Shown here: positions 7,350-16,397 of the stretch, piece by piece | Position numbering within the stretch: the stretch's first letter is position 1 | How the letters are laid out: the number at the start of each line of letters is the position of its first letter | Assembly: GCF_015160855.1 (NCBI RefSeq) | Contig: NZ_CP063373.1 | Location: 6,696,001-6,760,000, forward strand | DNA length: 64,000 nucleotides | Reading direction: 5' to 3' | DNA from: Streptomyces ferrugineus | GTDB lineage: Bacteria > Actinomycetota > Actinomycetes > Streptomycetales > Streptomycetaceae | Translations under genes and position numbers: made by a program | The notes under the pieces: model-generated | Told to the model about the DNA's origin: nothing | The model's input: only the letters and a program-made list of their open reading frames with translations | Databases searched by the model: none

Positions 7350-9128
7350 TCAGTCGAGCACCGGCAGCCGGAGCACCCCGGTGTCCCGCGGCGTGCTGAC
7401 CACGGTCACCGGCTTGATCCCCCGGTTTCCGAAGTACGCGTCGTCACTGGCCGCGATCACGAAGCGCAGCCGGTGCCCCTTCTCGTACCGGTGCACGATC
7501 CCCGGCAGGGTCACGGTGAAGCCCTTGGTGACGTCGGGGACCCGCACCGGTGCCACCAGCCGGTGCACCAGCGTCCGGGTGCCGTCGGGCGCGATGTCGT
7601 AGAGCTTGGCGAAGAGCACCAGCTTGTCGGCGGCGTCCCCGGAGTGCTGGGTGCGCTCGGCATTCGGGGAGACGACCCGCAGCGTGGCCCGGGGTGCGCC
7701 GACGACGTCGGTGGTGCGCGCGAGCGGCTCGCTGGTCCAGCCGAGGTGGGTGCCCGGGGTGTCGTACGGCGCCGGGTCCTCAAGGCCGATGAGTCCGGCG
7801 AGCGAGCTTTCCGAGTGGCTGGTGGAGACGAGCAGGTTGGTGTAGGTGCGGCTGCCGCGCACGACCTTGCGGCGGTTGTCGACGAGCTTGCCGTCGCCGG
7901 AGAGGTAGAGCGTGCGGCTGAGGCCGGGGAGGCGGTCGGTGGTGGCGTAGGTGTGGTTCGGGTCGGTGATCCAGTCGCGGTAGTAGGCGAAGGCGGGTCC
8001 GGTGTCGACGTGCCGCTGCCTGAGGTAGCGGTCGAACCAGGCGAGGACGCGGCGGCCGACGTAGCTGGTCTCCAGGTTGCCCTGGCCGAGGTTGAGTTCG
8101 CCGGAGGCCGGGTCGGTGCGGCCGCCGCTGTGCCCCCAGGACTGCCAGATCATCTTGGTCGGGGTGCCCTGCGCCTTGAGCGTCTTGTACGTGGCGGTCG
8201 CCTCGTTGAGGTTGAAGAGGCTGTCGGCCTGGCCCTGGACGAGGAGGGTGAGCGCCTTGACGCGGTGCAGGTAGGACACCGGTGAGACGCTGCGGGCGTA
8301 GGCGAGCAGCTCGGCCGTCTGCTTCGCCGGGTAGCGGCCGGAGTTGAGGGTGCGGATCGTGTCGCAGGCCCGGGTGACGAAGTGCAGACAGTCCATGGAG
8401 TTGATGCGGGACGGGTCGAGGCTGGGCTCCAGCAGGGGCTGGCCCTCGCCCATGAGGTAGAAGCCGTTGGCCCACTGCCATTTGAAGGCGCCGGGGACGT
8501 TGCCGCCGCCGACGGCGTTGTTCGGGTCGAGCGAGTACGCCAGGTCGTTCCAGGTGATCATCGGCACGAGTGCGTCGAGGCGCCGGTCGACGGCGGCCGT
8601 GGCGAGCTGGACGGCTCCGCCGTAGGAGCCGCCCACCATGCCGACGCGCGGGTCGCCGGGGGCGTCGAGGGTGACGAAGTCGGCCTTGGTGCCGTCGTCG
8701 GCGGCGCGCCGGCCGCCCAGGAAGTCGATCAGCCGGGAGGCGGCGACGCCGTCGATGGCGGGGTCGTCGAGCGAGATCAGACAGCCGGACCTGCCGAAGC
8801 CGAGCCCGGAGTAGACGAGGGCGACGTATCCGCGCTGGGCGAAGGCCGCGCCGACGATGTTGGTGGAGCCGTCGGACTTGCTGCCGCCGAAGCCGTTGGT
8901 GGCGACGACGGCGGGCGCGGGACGGTCCCGGTCCACGTCCGCGGGCCGGTACAGGTCGGCGTCCACGGTGCAGGTACGGCCGCCCGCCTGGACGGTGAAC
9001 TTCAGGGCGGTGACGGTGAACTGACCGGTCGCGGCGGTGGCCGGAGCGGTGAGCGCGAGGGGGGCGGTGAGCGTGGCGCCGAGGACGAGAGCGAATGGGG
9101 CTCGGAATCTGGGCACGCGACGGGGCAC
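7350..9128 (-). CDS. Secreted S15/CocE-type X-Pro dipeptidyl-peptidase-like hydrolase
   Basis: A 592-residue alpha/beta hydrolase. The N-terminus has a secretion signal (Arg-rich start, ALVLGATLTAPLALTAPATA). The hydrolase domain carries the nucleophile elbow GGSYGG and PAVVATNGFGGSK near the oxyanion region. The C-terminal beta-sandwich (about residue 400 on, ending HRYEKGHRLRFVIAASDD) is the S15/CocE jelly-roll. Family members remove X-Pro dipeptides or hydrolyse esters and acyl-amides outside the cell. I start at GTG 9128, which follows GGAGG by 5 bases; an upstream GTG at 9140 lies before that site. A perfect 12-bp palindrome lies about 35 bp upstream and may be its operator. Confidence 0.86.
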   Translation of the reverse strand: MPRRVPRFRAPFALVLGATLTAPLALTAPATAATGQFTVTALKFTVQAGGRTCTVDADLYRPADVDRDRPAPAVVATNGFGGSKSDGSTNIVGAAFAQRGYVALVYSGLGFGRSGCLISLDDPAIDGVAASRLIDFLGGRRAADDGTKADFVTLDAPGDPRVGMVGGSYGGAVQLATAAVDRRLDALVPMITWNDLAYSLDPNNAVGGGNVPGAFKWQWANGFYLMGEGQPLLEPSLDPSRINSMDCLHFVTRACDTIRTLNSGRYPAKQTAELLAYARSVSPVSYLHRVKALTLLVQGQADSLFNLNEATATYKTLKAQGTPTKMIWQSWGHSGGRTDPASGELNLGQGNLETSYVGRRVLAWFDRYLRQRHVDTGPAFAYYRDWITDPNHTYATTDRLPGLSRTLYLSGDGKLVDNRRKVVRGSRTYTNLLVSTSHSESSLAGLIGLEDPAPYDTPGTHLGWTSEPLARTTDVVGAPRATLRVVSPNAERTQHSGDAADKLVLFAKLYDIAPDGTRTLVHRLVAPVRVPDVTKGFTVTLPGIVHRYEKGHRLRFVIAASDDAYFGNRGIKPVTVVSTPRDTGVLRLPVLD

Positions 9129-9163
9129 GGGGACCTCCACACGACTGGCCGGCTGCCATGGTG

Positions 9164-9175
9164 TGACACGTGTCA
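9164..9175. promoter_or_regulatory. Perfect palindrome TGACACGTGTCA upstream of the S15-type hydrolase
   Basis: TGACACGTGTCA is a perfect 12-bp palindrome 35 bp ahead of the GTG start on the minus strand. Its position in the promoter region of a single secreted hydrolase suggests a repressor or activator site. No regulator gene is adjacent, so the cognate protein is unknown. Confidence 0.45.
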
Positions 9176-9231
9176 GACGAGGTCAATCACCTGGATGAGC
9201 GGTTTCTTGACAGAAATTCAGCAAACGGCGC

Positions 9232-10167
9232 TCAGCGCAGCGCGGGTTCGTCGAGAGCCAACTCCCGTGCGTCGGCGTCGAGTTCGGCCCGCACGCCGAA
9301 GGGCATCGTCAACGCCCCTTCGCAGTGCCCGAAGCCGAACTCCGCCACGACGGGCACGCCAAGACCACCCAGCCGGTCGACCAGGACCGCGCGCACCACG
9401 TCGTACGGACCGCAGCTCGCCCAGGACCCGAGCCCGATCCCGGCGACTCCGTCGAGCCACCCTGTGCGGAGGAGTTGGGTCAGCATCCGGTCGATGCGAT
9501 AGGGCTGCTCGCCGACGTCCTCGATCAGCAGCAGCCCGCCCCGCGCACCGGCCCGGGCGTGCGGTGTGCCGAGGTCGGAGGTGAGCATGCTCAGGCAGCC
9601 GCCGAGGGTGACGCCCCGGACCCGCCCCGGAACCATGGCCGTACCGCCGGCGGGGATCACCCGGACCGTCTCCGGCTCGAACAGCGTGGCCTTCAGATGT
9701 TCCTGCGCACGGACGTTCTTGACGAAGTCGACTCCGGCCGCCGCCGGGCCGTGCAGCGTGACCAGGCCGAGCCGGGTGGCGAACGCCTCGTGCAGCACGG
9801 TGATGTCGCTGAAGCCGACGAACACCTTCGGCCCGGCCGCCCGCATCGCCTCCCAGTCCAGGAGGTCCACCATGCGCTGCGCCCCGTAGCCGCCCCGGGC
9901 GCACAGCACGGCGTCGACGGACGGGTCGCACCAGGCGCTCTGGAGATCGGCGGCCCGGTCGGCGTCGGCGCCCGCCAGATAGCCGAACTCCCGGTGCCGG
10001 TCCAGCACATGGGGCGCCGCCACCGGATCGAGGTCCCAGCCGCGCAGCACGTCCAGTCCGGCCTCCAGCCGCTCCTGGGGCACGGGTCCGCTGGGCGCGA
10101 CGACGGCCACCCGGGCGCCGGGGGCGAGTCGGGGCGGACGGACGAGCGGCCGTATCGGCGCTGTCAC
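9232..10167 (-). CDS. LD-carboxypeptidase (LdcA/MccF family, S66)
   Basis: A 311-residue serine peptidase of the S66 family, which cuts the L-to-D peptide bond before the terminal D-Ala of murein tetrapeptides in the cytoplasm, or in MccF-like members detoxifies peptide-nucleotides. Visible motifs: RVAVVAPSGPV at the N-terminus, LCARGGYGAQRMVDLLDW, the nucleophile in FVGFSDITVLHEAF, LLLIEDVGEQPYRIDRMLTQL and the catalytic histidine in FGFGHCEGALTMPFGV. The GTG start (10167) overlaps the stop of the upstream S9 peptidase as GTGA. It is the last gene of a four-gene peptidase operon that begins at 14264. Confidence 0.9.
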   Translation of the reverse strand: MTAPIRPLVRPPRLAPGARVAVVAPSGPVPQERLEAGLDVLRGWDLDPVAAPHVLDRHREFGYLAGADADRAADLQSAWCDPSVDAVLCARGGYGAQRMVDLLDWEAMRAAGPKVFVGFSDITVLHEAFATRLGLVTLHGPAAAGVDFVKNVRAQEHLKATLFEPETVRVIPAGGTAMVPGRVRGVTLGGCLSMLTSDLGTPHARAGARGGLLLIEDVGEQPYRIDRMLTQLLRTGWLDGVAGIGLGSWASCGPYDVVRAVLVDRLGGLGVPVVAEFGFGHCEGALTMPFGVRAELDADARELALDEPALR

Positions 10168-12116
10168 TTGGCGAGCTCCAGCTTCGGGATTCCGGGCGGG
10201 TTCAGCCCGAAGACCTGGGCGTACAGGGAGAGCTCGGACTCCAGGACGCGGATCATCGTCTCGGCCCGCCGGAAGCCGTGGCCCTCCCCTTCGAAGGCGA
10301 TGTAGGCGTGCGGCACCCGGCGTCCCTCCATCCGGGCCAGGAACCGTTCGCACTGGGCGGGCGGGCAGATCACGTCGTCCAGGCCCTGGAGCAGCAGGAA
10401 CGGCACGGTGAGGCGGTCGGCGTGGGCGGCGGGCGAGCGTTCCGTGTAGCGCGCAGGCACCTCGGCGAGCCGGCCGATGAGCGACTCCAGGTACCGGGAC
10501 TCGAAGTCGTGGGTCTCGCCCGTGCCCCAGCCGGCCAGGTCGAGGATCGGGTAGAGGATGGTGCCGCAGGCGTAGACGTCGGTCGTGGTGAGCGACGCGG
10601 CCGCGGTCCAGCCGCCCGCGCTGCCGCCCCGGACGGCGAGCCGGTGGCGGTCGGCGGTGCCCTCGTCGGCGAGGGCGAGCGCGACGGCCGCGCAGTCCTC
10701 GACGTCGACCACGCCCCACTGCTCGCGGAGCCGGTCGCGATAGGCGCGGCCGTATCCGCTGGAGCCGCCGTAGTCGACCTCGGCGACGCCGATGCCGCGT
10801 GAGGTGAAGTAGGCGATGGCCAGGTCGAGCACGAGGGGCGCCCGGTCGGTGGGTCCGCCGTGCGCCCAGACGACGTACGGCGGCGGGGTGTCTGTGGGGG
10901 CCACGCAGCCGGGGTTGTGCGGCGGGTAGATGTGCGCGTGGATCTCGTCGCCGGTGGGGCCGCTGAAGGTGCGGATCTGCGGCTCGGGATAGTAGGCGGG
11001 GTCCACGGCGTCGTCGTGCGCGGCCCCGATCACCCGGGACCGGCCGGTCCGCGTGTCCAGTTCGACCACTTCGTAGGCGCTGCGCGGACTGGCGCCCACG
11101 GCGATCACCCGCTCGCCGTGCACCGCGAGCGTGGGCGCGAACTCCGTCCAGGGGCCGGCGGCGTCGACGATCTCGCCGGTCTCGGGGTCCAGTATCCCGA
11201 GGGCCGTCGAGCCGCGGCCGTGCACGACCGCGACGAGCCCGCTCGCCAGCGGGGCGAACCAGCGCAGGCCCAGCTTCCACAGCGGCCCGCCGAACTCCTC
11301 CTCGCGCGGGCAGAGCGGGGCGCCGTCGCGGTAGAGGTTCCACCAGCCGCTGCGGTCACTGGTGTACAGCAGCCTCCCGTCGGCCGACCAGTCGACCTGG
11401 GCGATCGCCTCCCGCAGGCCGCCGGCGACGGTCCGCGGGCCGCCGAGCGTGCCGTCGGCGCCGACGTCGGCGACCAGCAGTTCCGTGCCGTCCCACGGCA
11501 TCCGCGGATGGTCCCAGGCGAGCCAGGCCGCGCGCCGCCCGTCGGGCGAGATCCGCGCTCCGGTGACGAAGTGGTGCCGGTCGTCGGTGAGTTCGCGTAC
11601 CGCGGCCCGGTCCCCGGCGGCCGATCCGTCCAGCGGGACGGCGGCCAGGACGCGCCGCACATCGGTGGGCCCCTCCCCCGTGAACTCCTCCAGCACGCAC
11701 CACACCTCACCGAGGTCGAGCCGCACCTGCGGCTCCACCCAGCGCAGTCCACCGCCCGTCTCGGACACCGGACTGATCGGACGCGGTGTGCCGCCCTCCT
11801 CGTACCGGTACAGCCGCTGATCGGCGAAGTCGACGAAGACGACGAGCGGCCGCCCGTCGACCAGCGCGCCGGCCCAGGGCTGTCCGCCGTACTCGACGAC
11901 CCGGCTGCGCACGTTCCACGGCGTGGGCAGCACCGACTCCTCGGCCCCGTCTTCGCGCCGTCGCACCAGCGTGCGCCGTCCGCCCTCCGTGGGCCGTGGC
12001 TCGGTCCACCACGCCTCGTCGCCGACGAAGCCCACGTACTCGGGGTGCCCCTCGTGCGCCGCCGCGGTGGCCGCGTCGATGGGCGAGGGCCAGGAACCGT
12101 ACGCCAGTGTCCGCAC
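10164..12116 (-). CDS. S9 family prolyl oligopeptidase-like peptidase
   Basis: A 650-residue cytoplasmic peptidase with an N-terminal beta-propeller (residues about 1-390; repeats such as RISPDGRRAAWLAWD and DWSADGRLLYTSDRSG) and a C-terminal alpha/beta hydrolase domain. The catalytic triad is readable: Ser in RGGSAGGWT, Asp in QGLDDVICP and His in EGEGHGFRR. The propeller gates access so that only short peptides are cleaved. No signal peptide is seen. The GTG start at 12116 is preceded by GGTGGGGGAG and lies 17 bp after the M20 peptidase stop, so the gene is co-transcribed with it. Confidence 0.9.
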   Translation of the reverse strand: MRTLAYGSWPSPIDAATAAAHEGHPEYVGFVGDEAWWTEPRPTEGGRRTLVRRREDGAEESVLPTPWNVRSRVVEYGGQPWAGALVDGRPLVVFVDFADQRLYRYEEGGTPRPISPVSETGGGLRWVEPQVRLDLGEVWCVLEEFTGEGPTDVRRVLAAVPLDGSAAGDRAAVRELTDDRHHFVTGARISPDGRRAAWLAWDHPRMPWDGTELLVADVGADGTLGGPRTVAGGLREAIAQVDWSADGRLLYTSDRSGWWNLYRDGAPLCPREEEFGGPLWKLGLRWFAPLASGLVAVVHGRGSTALGILDPETGEIVDAAGPWTEFAPTLAVHGERVIAVGASPRSAYEVVELDTRTGRSRVIGAAHDDAVDPAYYPEPQIRTFSGPTGDEIHAHIYPPHNPGCVAPTDTPPPYVVWAHGGPTDRAPLVLDLAIAYFTSRGIGVAEVDYGGSSGYGRAYRDRLREQWGVVDVEDCAAVALALADEGTADRHRLAVRGGSAGGWTAAASLTTTDVYACGTILYPILDLAGWGTGETHDFESRYLESLIGRLAEVPARYTERSPAAHADRLTVPFLLLQGLDDVICPPAQCERFLARMEGRRVPHAYIAFEGEGHGFRRAETMIRVLESELSLYAQVFGLNPPGIPKLELAK

Positions 12117-12133
12117 TGTCTCCCCCACCTCGC

Positions 12134-13438
12134 CTAGGCCGTGCGCAGAAAGCGGTCGAGCACCCGGACGCCGAAGTGCAGTGCCTCGACGGGCACCCGC
12201 TCGTCGACGCCGTGGAACATGGCCCCGTAGTCGTAGCCCTCCGGCAGCTTCAGCGGCGAGAAGCCGTAGCCGGTGATGCCGAGGCGGGAGAACTGCTTGG
12301 CGTCCGTGCCGCCGGGCGTGCAGTACGGCACCACGTGCCCCTCGGGCGCGAACTCCTCGACGGCGGCGCGCATACGGGCGTACGTCGGTGAGTCGACGGG
12401 CGACTGGAGGGCCACCTCGTGGTGGTGGAACTCCCAGTCGACGTCGGGTCCGGTGAGCCGGTCCATCGTGGCGCGGAACTCGTCCTCGAAGCCCGGCAGA
12501 TAGCGGCCGTCGACGTAGGCCACGGCCTGACCCGGGATGACGTTGACCTTGTAACCGGCCTCCAGCATGGTCGGGTTGGCGCTGTTGCGGACGGTCGCCT
12601 CCACCAGCTTGGCGACCGGGCCGAGCTTCTGAAGCAGGCCGTCCACGTCGTCCAGGTCGGCGTCGAGGCCGTACAGGGCGGCGAGTTCGGTGAGGGCGGC
12701 GCGGACCGTGGGGGTCAGACGGATCGGCCACTCGTGGGCGCCGATCCGGGTGACGGCGGCGGCGAGGCGGGTGACCGCGTTCTCCCGGTTGGGCCGGGAG
12801 CCGTGCGCGGCCCGCCCGCGTGCCGTGAGCTTCATCCAGCCGGTGCCGCGCTCGCCGGCCGAGAGCGGATAGAGCTGCCGGCCGCTGCCGTCGTGGACGG
12901 TGAAGGCGCCGGACTCGCTGATGCCCTCGGTACAGCCCTCGAACAGCCCCGCGTGCCGGTCGGCGAGGAACCCGGAGCCGTCCTCGGCGCTGGCCTCCTC
13001 GTCGGCGGTGAACGCGATCACGACGTCCCGCCGGGGCCGTACGCCCTCGCGGACCCAGGCCCGGACGACGGCCAGGATCATCGCGTCCATGTTCTTCATG
13101 TCGACCGCGCCGCGCCCCCACACCACGCCGTCGCGGATCTCCCCCGAGAAGGGGTGCACGCTCCACTCGTCGGCCTGCGCGGGCACCACGTCCAGATGGC
13201 CGTGCACGAGCAGCGCGTCCGCCGACGGGTCGGTGCCCTCGAAGCGGGCGACGACGTTCGTACGGCCCTTGGTGCGCTCCAGCAGGGTGGGCTCCAGGCC
13301 GGCCTCGGCCAGCCGGGCGGCGGCGTACTCGGCGGCGGGGCGCTCCCGGCAGTCGCCGCCGCCGCGGTTGGTCGTGTCGATGCGGATGAGGTCGGACGTG
13401 AACGTGACGACCTCGTCCAGTGCCTGCTCGTCAGCCAT
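12134..13438 (-). CDS. M20 family metallopeptidase (dipeptidase/deacylase type)
   Basis: A 434-residue M20/M25/M40-type hydrolase, normally a di-zinc enzyme cutting dipeptides or acylated amino acids. Metal and catalytic residues are visible: His and Asp in LLVHGHLDVVP, Asp in GRGAVDMKNMDAM, the Glu pair in FTADEEASAEDG and a late His in MFHGVDERVP. A dimerisation lid domain (about residues 195-310) separates the two halves of the catalytic domain. Its start overlaps the end of the M55 gene by 8 bp. The start is ATG 13438, because longer in-frame starts would read through the upstream gene. Confidence 0.92.
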   Translation of the reverse strand: MADEQALDEVVTFTSDLIRIDTTNRGGGDCRERPAAEYAAARLAEAGLEPTLLERTKGRTNVVARFEGTDPSADALLVHGHLDVVPAQADEWSVHPFSGEIRDGVVWGRGAVDMKNMDAMILAVVRAWVREGVRPRRDVVIAFTADEEASAEDGSGFLADRHAGLFEGCTEGISESGAFTVHDGSGRQLYPLSAGERGTGWMKLTARGRAAHGSRPNRENAVTRLAAAVTRIGAHEWPIRLTPTVRAALTELAALYGLDADLDDVDGLLQKLGPVAKLVEATVRNSANPTMLEAGYKVNVIPGQAVAYVDGRYLPGFEDEFRATMDRLTGPDVDWEFHHHEVALQSPVDSPTYARMRAAVEEFAPEGHVVPYCTPGGTDAKQFSRLGITGYGFSPLKLPEGYDYGAMFHGVDERVPVEALHFGVRVLDRFLRTA

Positions 13439-14264
13439 ACTGCTCCTCCACCGCGGCCGAGACGATCGTGGTGACCGCCTTGAAAGTACGGATTCCCTCG
13501 TACATCCGCTCGCTGGTGTACGCCACCTTTCGCTCGCCGACACGTGCGACGCCGGGGACGACGGTGGCGGCCATCGCGAGGTGCTCGGCGTCGAACTCGA
13601 CGGCCATGGTGAACGGGCCGTCGTCGACCGGCTTCTGACGGACCGCCAGAGCGGCCGCCTCCTTGGCGGCGGCACGAATGTCCGCGGCGGTCCTGGCCGG
13701 CGTGCGGCACACGGCGGCGTAGCGCGAGACGTGGTCCTTGACGGCGACCTTCAGCGCCTCCGGCGCGTATCCGAGCGCGTCCTCGCAGGCCACGTCGTCG
13801 CCGGTGACGAGCACGACGGGCACGCCGTACTCGGCGACGACGTGCGCGTTCAGCAGGCCCTCGCTGGCGCGTACGTCGTTCAGCCACACCCCGGTGATCT
13901 GGTTCGCGAGGTAGGTGTGGGCGAGGATGCCGTCCATTCCGGCGCCGGCGTGGTAGCCGACGAAGGCGATGCCGTCCACGTCCCCGTGCTGCACGCCCTC
14001 CACCATGGAGAGCGCCTTGTGCCGTCCGGTGAGCATCTCGACCCGCTCGTCCAGTTGTTCGAGCAGCAGATTGCGCATCGTCCAGTGCGCCTCGTTGACG
14101 AGGACCTCGTCGGCACCCCCGTCGAAGAAGCCCAGCACGGCGGCGTCGACGTCCGAGGTGAACATCCCCCGGCACCGCTCCCACTGCGGCGTCCCCGGCA
14201 GCACGTCGGCCGGCCAGGTCACGCCGGTGGCGCCCTCCATGTCGGCGCTGATGAGGATCTTCAT
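13431..14264 (-). CDS. M55 family D-aminopeptidase (DppA-like)
   Basis: A 277-residue protein matching DppA, a self-compartmentalising zinc D-aminopeptidase that releases N-terminal D-amino acids. The N-terminus ILISADMEGATGV carries the Asp and Glu zinc ligands. NEAHWTMRN and FVGYHAGAGMDGILAHTY supply the further histidines expected for the metal site. It is the first gene of the peptidase operon, transcribed leftward, and overlaps the M20 gene by 8 bp. Together with the LD-carboxypeptidase at the end of the operon it points to degradation of peptides containing D-amino acids. Confidence 0.92.
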   Translation of the reverse strand: MKILISADMEGATGVTWPADVLPGTPQWERCRGMFTSDVDAAVLGFFDGGADEVLVNEAHWTMRNLLLEQLDERVEMLTGRHKALSMVEGVQHGDVDGIAFVGYHAGAGMDGILAHTYLANQITGVWLNDVRASEGLLNAHVVAEYGVPVVLVTGDDVACEDALGYAPEALKVAVKDHVSRYAAVCRTPARTAADIRAAAKEAAALAVRQKPVDDGPFTMAVEFDAEHLAMAATVVPGVARVGERKVAYTSERMYEGIRTFKAVTTIVSAAVEEQYG

Positions 14265-14374
14265 GGTCCGTCACGTTACGCGCCGACGGGGGAACCCGCC
14301 ACGAAGCGGGCGAACGCCCCCTTCGCGCCCCCTGGGCGTGCTTGTCAGTCACCCTGCGCGGGCACTACTGTCAC

Positions 14375-14540
14375 CACGCCTTGGTGAACGGGAAATCCGG
14401 TGTGATGCCGGTGCGGCCCTCGCCACTGTGAATCGGGAAGTCCGGCTCCGGCCCTCACGGGCAGCCACTGGGTCCTTCGGGACCCGGGAAGGCGGAGCAC
14501 GGGCGGTGGTACCCGTCAGCCAGGAGACCGGCCAAGGCAC
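14375..14540 (+). promoter_or_regulatory. Cobalamin (AdoCbl) riboswitch upstream of cbiM
   Basis: The leader contains the B12-riboswitch core in order: TTGGTGAACGGGAAATCCGG (14381-14400), TGATGCCGGTGCGGCCCTCG, GCCACTG followed by TCGGGAAGTCC, a second AGCCACTGGG, GGGAAGGCGG and the B12 box GTCAGCCAGGAGACCGG (14515-14531). It ends about 40 bp before the cbiM ATG. The likely mode is occlusion of the ribosome binding site (TGGAGAGGG at 14561-14569) when cobalamin is plentiful, shutting cobalt uptake. Confidence 0.95.
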
Positions 14541-14580
14541 GTCAACCATCCACGAGGTGCTGGAGAGGGTCTGCTGAGCC

Positions 14581-15282
14581 ATGCACATAGCCGAGGGTTT
14601 CCTGCCTCCGGCGCACGCGGTCGCCTGGGGCGTCGCGTCGGCGCCGTTCGTCGTCCACGGAGTCCGTTCACTCACCCGTGAGGTCAGGGAGCATCCCGAG
14701 AGCACGCTGCTCCTCGGCGCCTCCGGGGCCTTCACCTTCGTCCTGTCCGCGCTGAAGCTGCCCTCGGTGACCGGCAGTTGCTCGCATCCGACCGGAACCG
14801 GACTCGGCGCCATCCTGTTCCGGCCGCCGATCATGGCGGTCCTGGGCACCATCACCCTGCTCTTCCAGGCGCTGCTGCTCGCGCACGGCGGCCTGACCAC
14901 GCTCGGCGCGAACGTCTTCTCGATGGCGATCGTGGGGCCCTGGGCCGGATACGCGGTCTACAAGCTGCTGCGGCGGTACGACGTGCCGCTGATGGTCGCC
15001 GTCTTCTTCGGAGCGTTCGTCGCCGACCTGTCCACCTACTGCGTCACCAGTGTCCAGCTCGCGCTCGCCTTCCCCGACCCGGGCAGCGGATTCCTGGGTG
15101 CGCTCGGCAAGTTCGGCTCCATCTTCGCCGTCACCCAGATCCCGCTCGCGGTGAGCGAGGGCCTGCTGACGGTGCTCGTGATGCGGCTGCTGGTGCAGTC
15201 CAGCAAGGGCGAACTGACCCGGCTGGGTGTGCTCCTCGCCAAGAAGCAGTCCCGGAGCGAGACCGAGGCGGTGGCCCGATGA
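14581..15282 (+). CDS. cbiM: Cobalt ECF transporter S-component CbiM
   Basis: A 233-residue integral membrane substrate-binding subunit of the cobalt energy-coupling-factor transporter. The mature N-terminus [10 protein letters not shown] carries the conserved His2 that, in the CbiM/NikM family, loops into the core and coordinates the metal with other histidines. [20 protein letters not shown] and [19 protein letters not shown] are signature stretches, and six or seven hydrophobic segments follow. It is the first gene under the riboswitch and overlaps cbiN by ATGA. Cobalt is preferred over nickel because of the cobalamin riboswitch. Confidence 0.95.
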   Translation: MHIAEGFLPPAHAVAWGVASAPFVVHGVRSLTREVREHPESTLLLGASGAFTFVLSALKLPSVTGSCSHPTGTGLGAILFRPPIMAVLGTITLLFQALLLAHGGLTTLGANVFSMAIVGPWAGYAVYKLLRRYDVPLMVAVFFGAFVADLSTYCVTSVQLALAFPDPGSGFLGALGKFGSIFAVTQIPLAVSEGLLTVLVMRLLVQSSKGELTRLGVLLAKKQSRSETEAVAR

Positions 15283-15644
15283 GCAAGAAGACGATGAGTA
15301 AGAACACGAAGATCAACATCCTGCTGCTGGCCGTCGTGGCCGCGCTCGCCGTGCTGCCGCTCGCGCTCGGGCTCGGCGACCACAAGGAGGAGCCGTTCAC
15401 GGGGGCCGACGGCGAGGCGGAGACGGCGATCACCGAGATCGAGCCGGACTACGAGCCCTGGTTCTCGCCGCTGTACGAGCCGCCGTCCGGTGAGATCGAG
15501 TCGGCGCTGTTCTCCCTCCAGGCGGCCCTCGGTGCCGGGGTTCTGGCCTACTACTTCGGTCTGCACCGGGGCCGGCGGCAGGGCGAGCAGCGGGCGCTGG
15601 AGCGGCAGCGGGACGCCGAGAAGCCGAAGGCCGACGGGGTCTGA
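15279..15644 (+). CDS. cbiN: Cobalt ECF transporter accessory subunit CbiN
   Basis: A 121-residue small membrane subunit. It has two hydrophobic helices (about residues 12-31, [20 protein letters not shown], and about 75-95, [18 protein letters not shown]) separated by an acidic extracytoplasmic loop containing [20 protein letters not shown], the family hallmark. CbiN assists cobalt loading of CbiM. The charged tail ([16 protein letters not shown]) is cytoplasmic. It starts inside the cbiM stop (ATGA) and ends 3 bp before the cbiQ GTG, so the four transporter genes are one transcript. Confidence 0.93.
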   Translation: MSKKTMSKNTKINILLLAVVAALAVLPLALGLGDHKEEPFTGADGEAETAITEIEPDYEPWFSPLYEPPSGEIESALFSLQAALGAGVLAYYFGLHRGRRQGEQRALERQRDAEKPKADGV

Positions 15645-15647
15645 CGG

Positions 15648-16397
15648 GTGCTGCCGATCGACGCGGCGGCGCACAGCAGTCGCTGGCGCCGCCGTCACCC
15701 CGTGGACAAGGCCGTGCTCGGGCTCGGCCTGACCGTGCTCGCGATCTCGCTGCCGCCCTGGCCGGGCGCCGCGCTGGTCCTGGTCACCGCACTCACCGTG
15801 CTGCTGGGTCCGGCGGGCGTGCCGGGACGGCGGCTGTGGCGGGCCTATCGCGTGCCGCTGGGCTTCTGCGTGACCGGCGCGGCCACGCTGCTCGTACAGG
15901 TCGGCGGGCCGCAGGGCTTCGTGTCCCTGGCCGATGACGGCCACCTGCGGGCCGGTGAGCTGCTGCTGCGCACCTCGGCGGCCTCGCTCGGAGTGCTGCT
16001 GTTCGCGTTCACCACCCCGATGTCCGACCTGCTGCCCCGCCTGGTGAAGGCCGGGGTGCCCGCACCCGTGGTGGACGTCGCCCTGGTGACGTACCGCATG
16101 AGCTTCCTGCTGCTCGACTCGATGCGCCGCGTACGGGACGCCCAGGCCGCCCGGCTCGGGCACACCACCCGGGCCGCCACCTGGCGTTCGCTCGCCGGGC
16201 TCGGCGCCACCGCCTTCGTGCGGTCCTTCGACCGGGCCTCCCGGCTGCACGCCGGGCTCGCCGGGCGGGGCTACGACGGCACCCTGCGTGTCCTGGTGCC
16301 CGAGGCCCGGGTCTCCGTCCGTTTCACGGCCGCGAGTTGCGCCCTGCTCGCAGCGCTGGCCGCCCTCACCCTCGTACTGGAGAAGGCCCTGCCATGA
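15648..16397 (+). CDS. cbiQ: Cobalt ECF transporter T-component CbiQ
   Basis: A 249-residue transmembrane coupling subunit. Its N-terminus carries the HPVDKAVLGLGLTVLAI signature, followed by several hydrophobic helices. Near the C-terminus are two short Ala-Arg-Gly-like coupling helices (RDAQAARLGHTTR and HAGLAGRGYDGTLR), the parts that contact the ATPase in ECF modules. The start is GTG 15648, three bases after cbiN. Its stop overlaps the cbiO start (ATGA). Confidence 0.93.
   Translation: MLPIDAAAHSSRWRRRHPVDKAVLGLGLTVLAISLPPWPGAALVLVTALTVLLGPAGVPGRRLWRAYRVPLGFCVTGAATLLVQVGGPQGFVSLADDGHLRAGELLLRTSAASLGVLLFAFTTPMSDLLPRLVKAGVPAPVVDVALVTYRMSFLLLDSMRRVRDAQAARLGHTTRAATWRSLAGLGATAFVRSFDRASRLHAGLAGRGYDGTLRVLVPEARVSVRFTAASCALLAALAALTLVLEKALP

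Noticed and set aside
9207..9212. TTGACA as a plus-strand -35 element
   Set aside because: It points into the 3' end of the leftward LD-carboxypeptidase gene, where no plus-strand gene exists.
9232..13166. Very long minus-strand frames of 703 and 1000 codons extending the LD-carboxypeptidase and S9 peptidase upstream
   Set aside because: The conserved domains start well inside them, at a GTGA overlap (10167) and at a GTG with a good ribosome binding site (12116). The extensions are off-frame reads of neighbouring peptidase genes.
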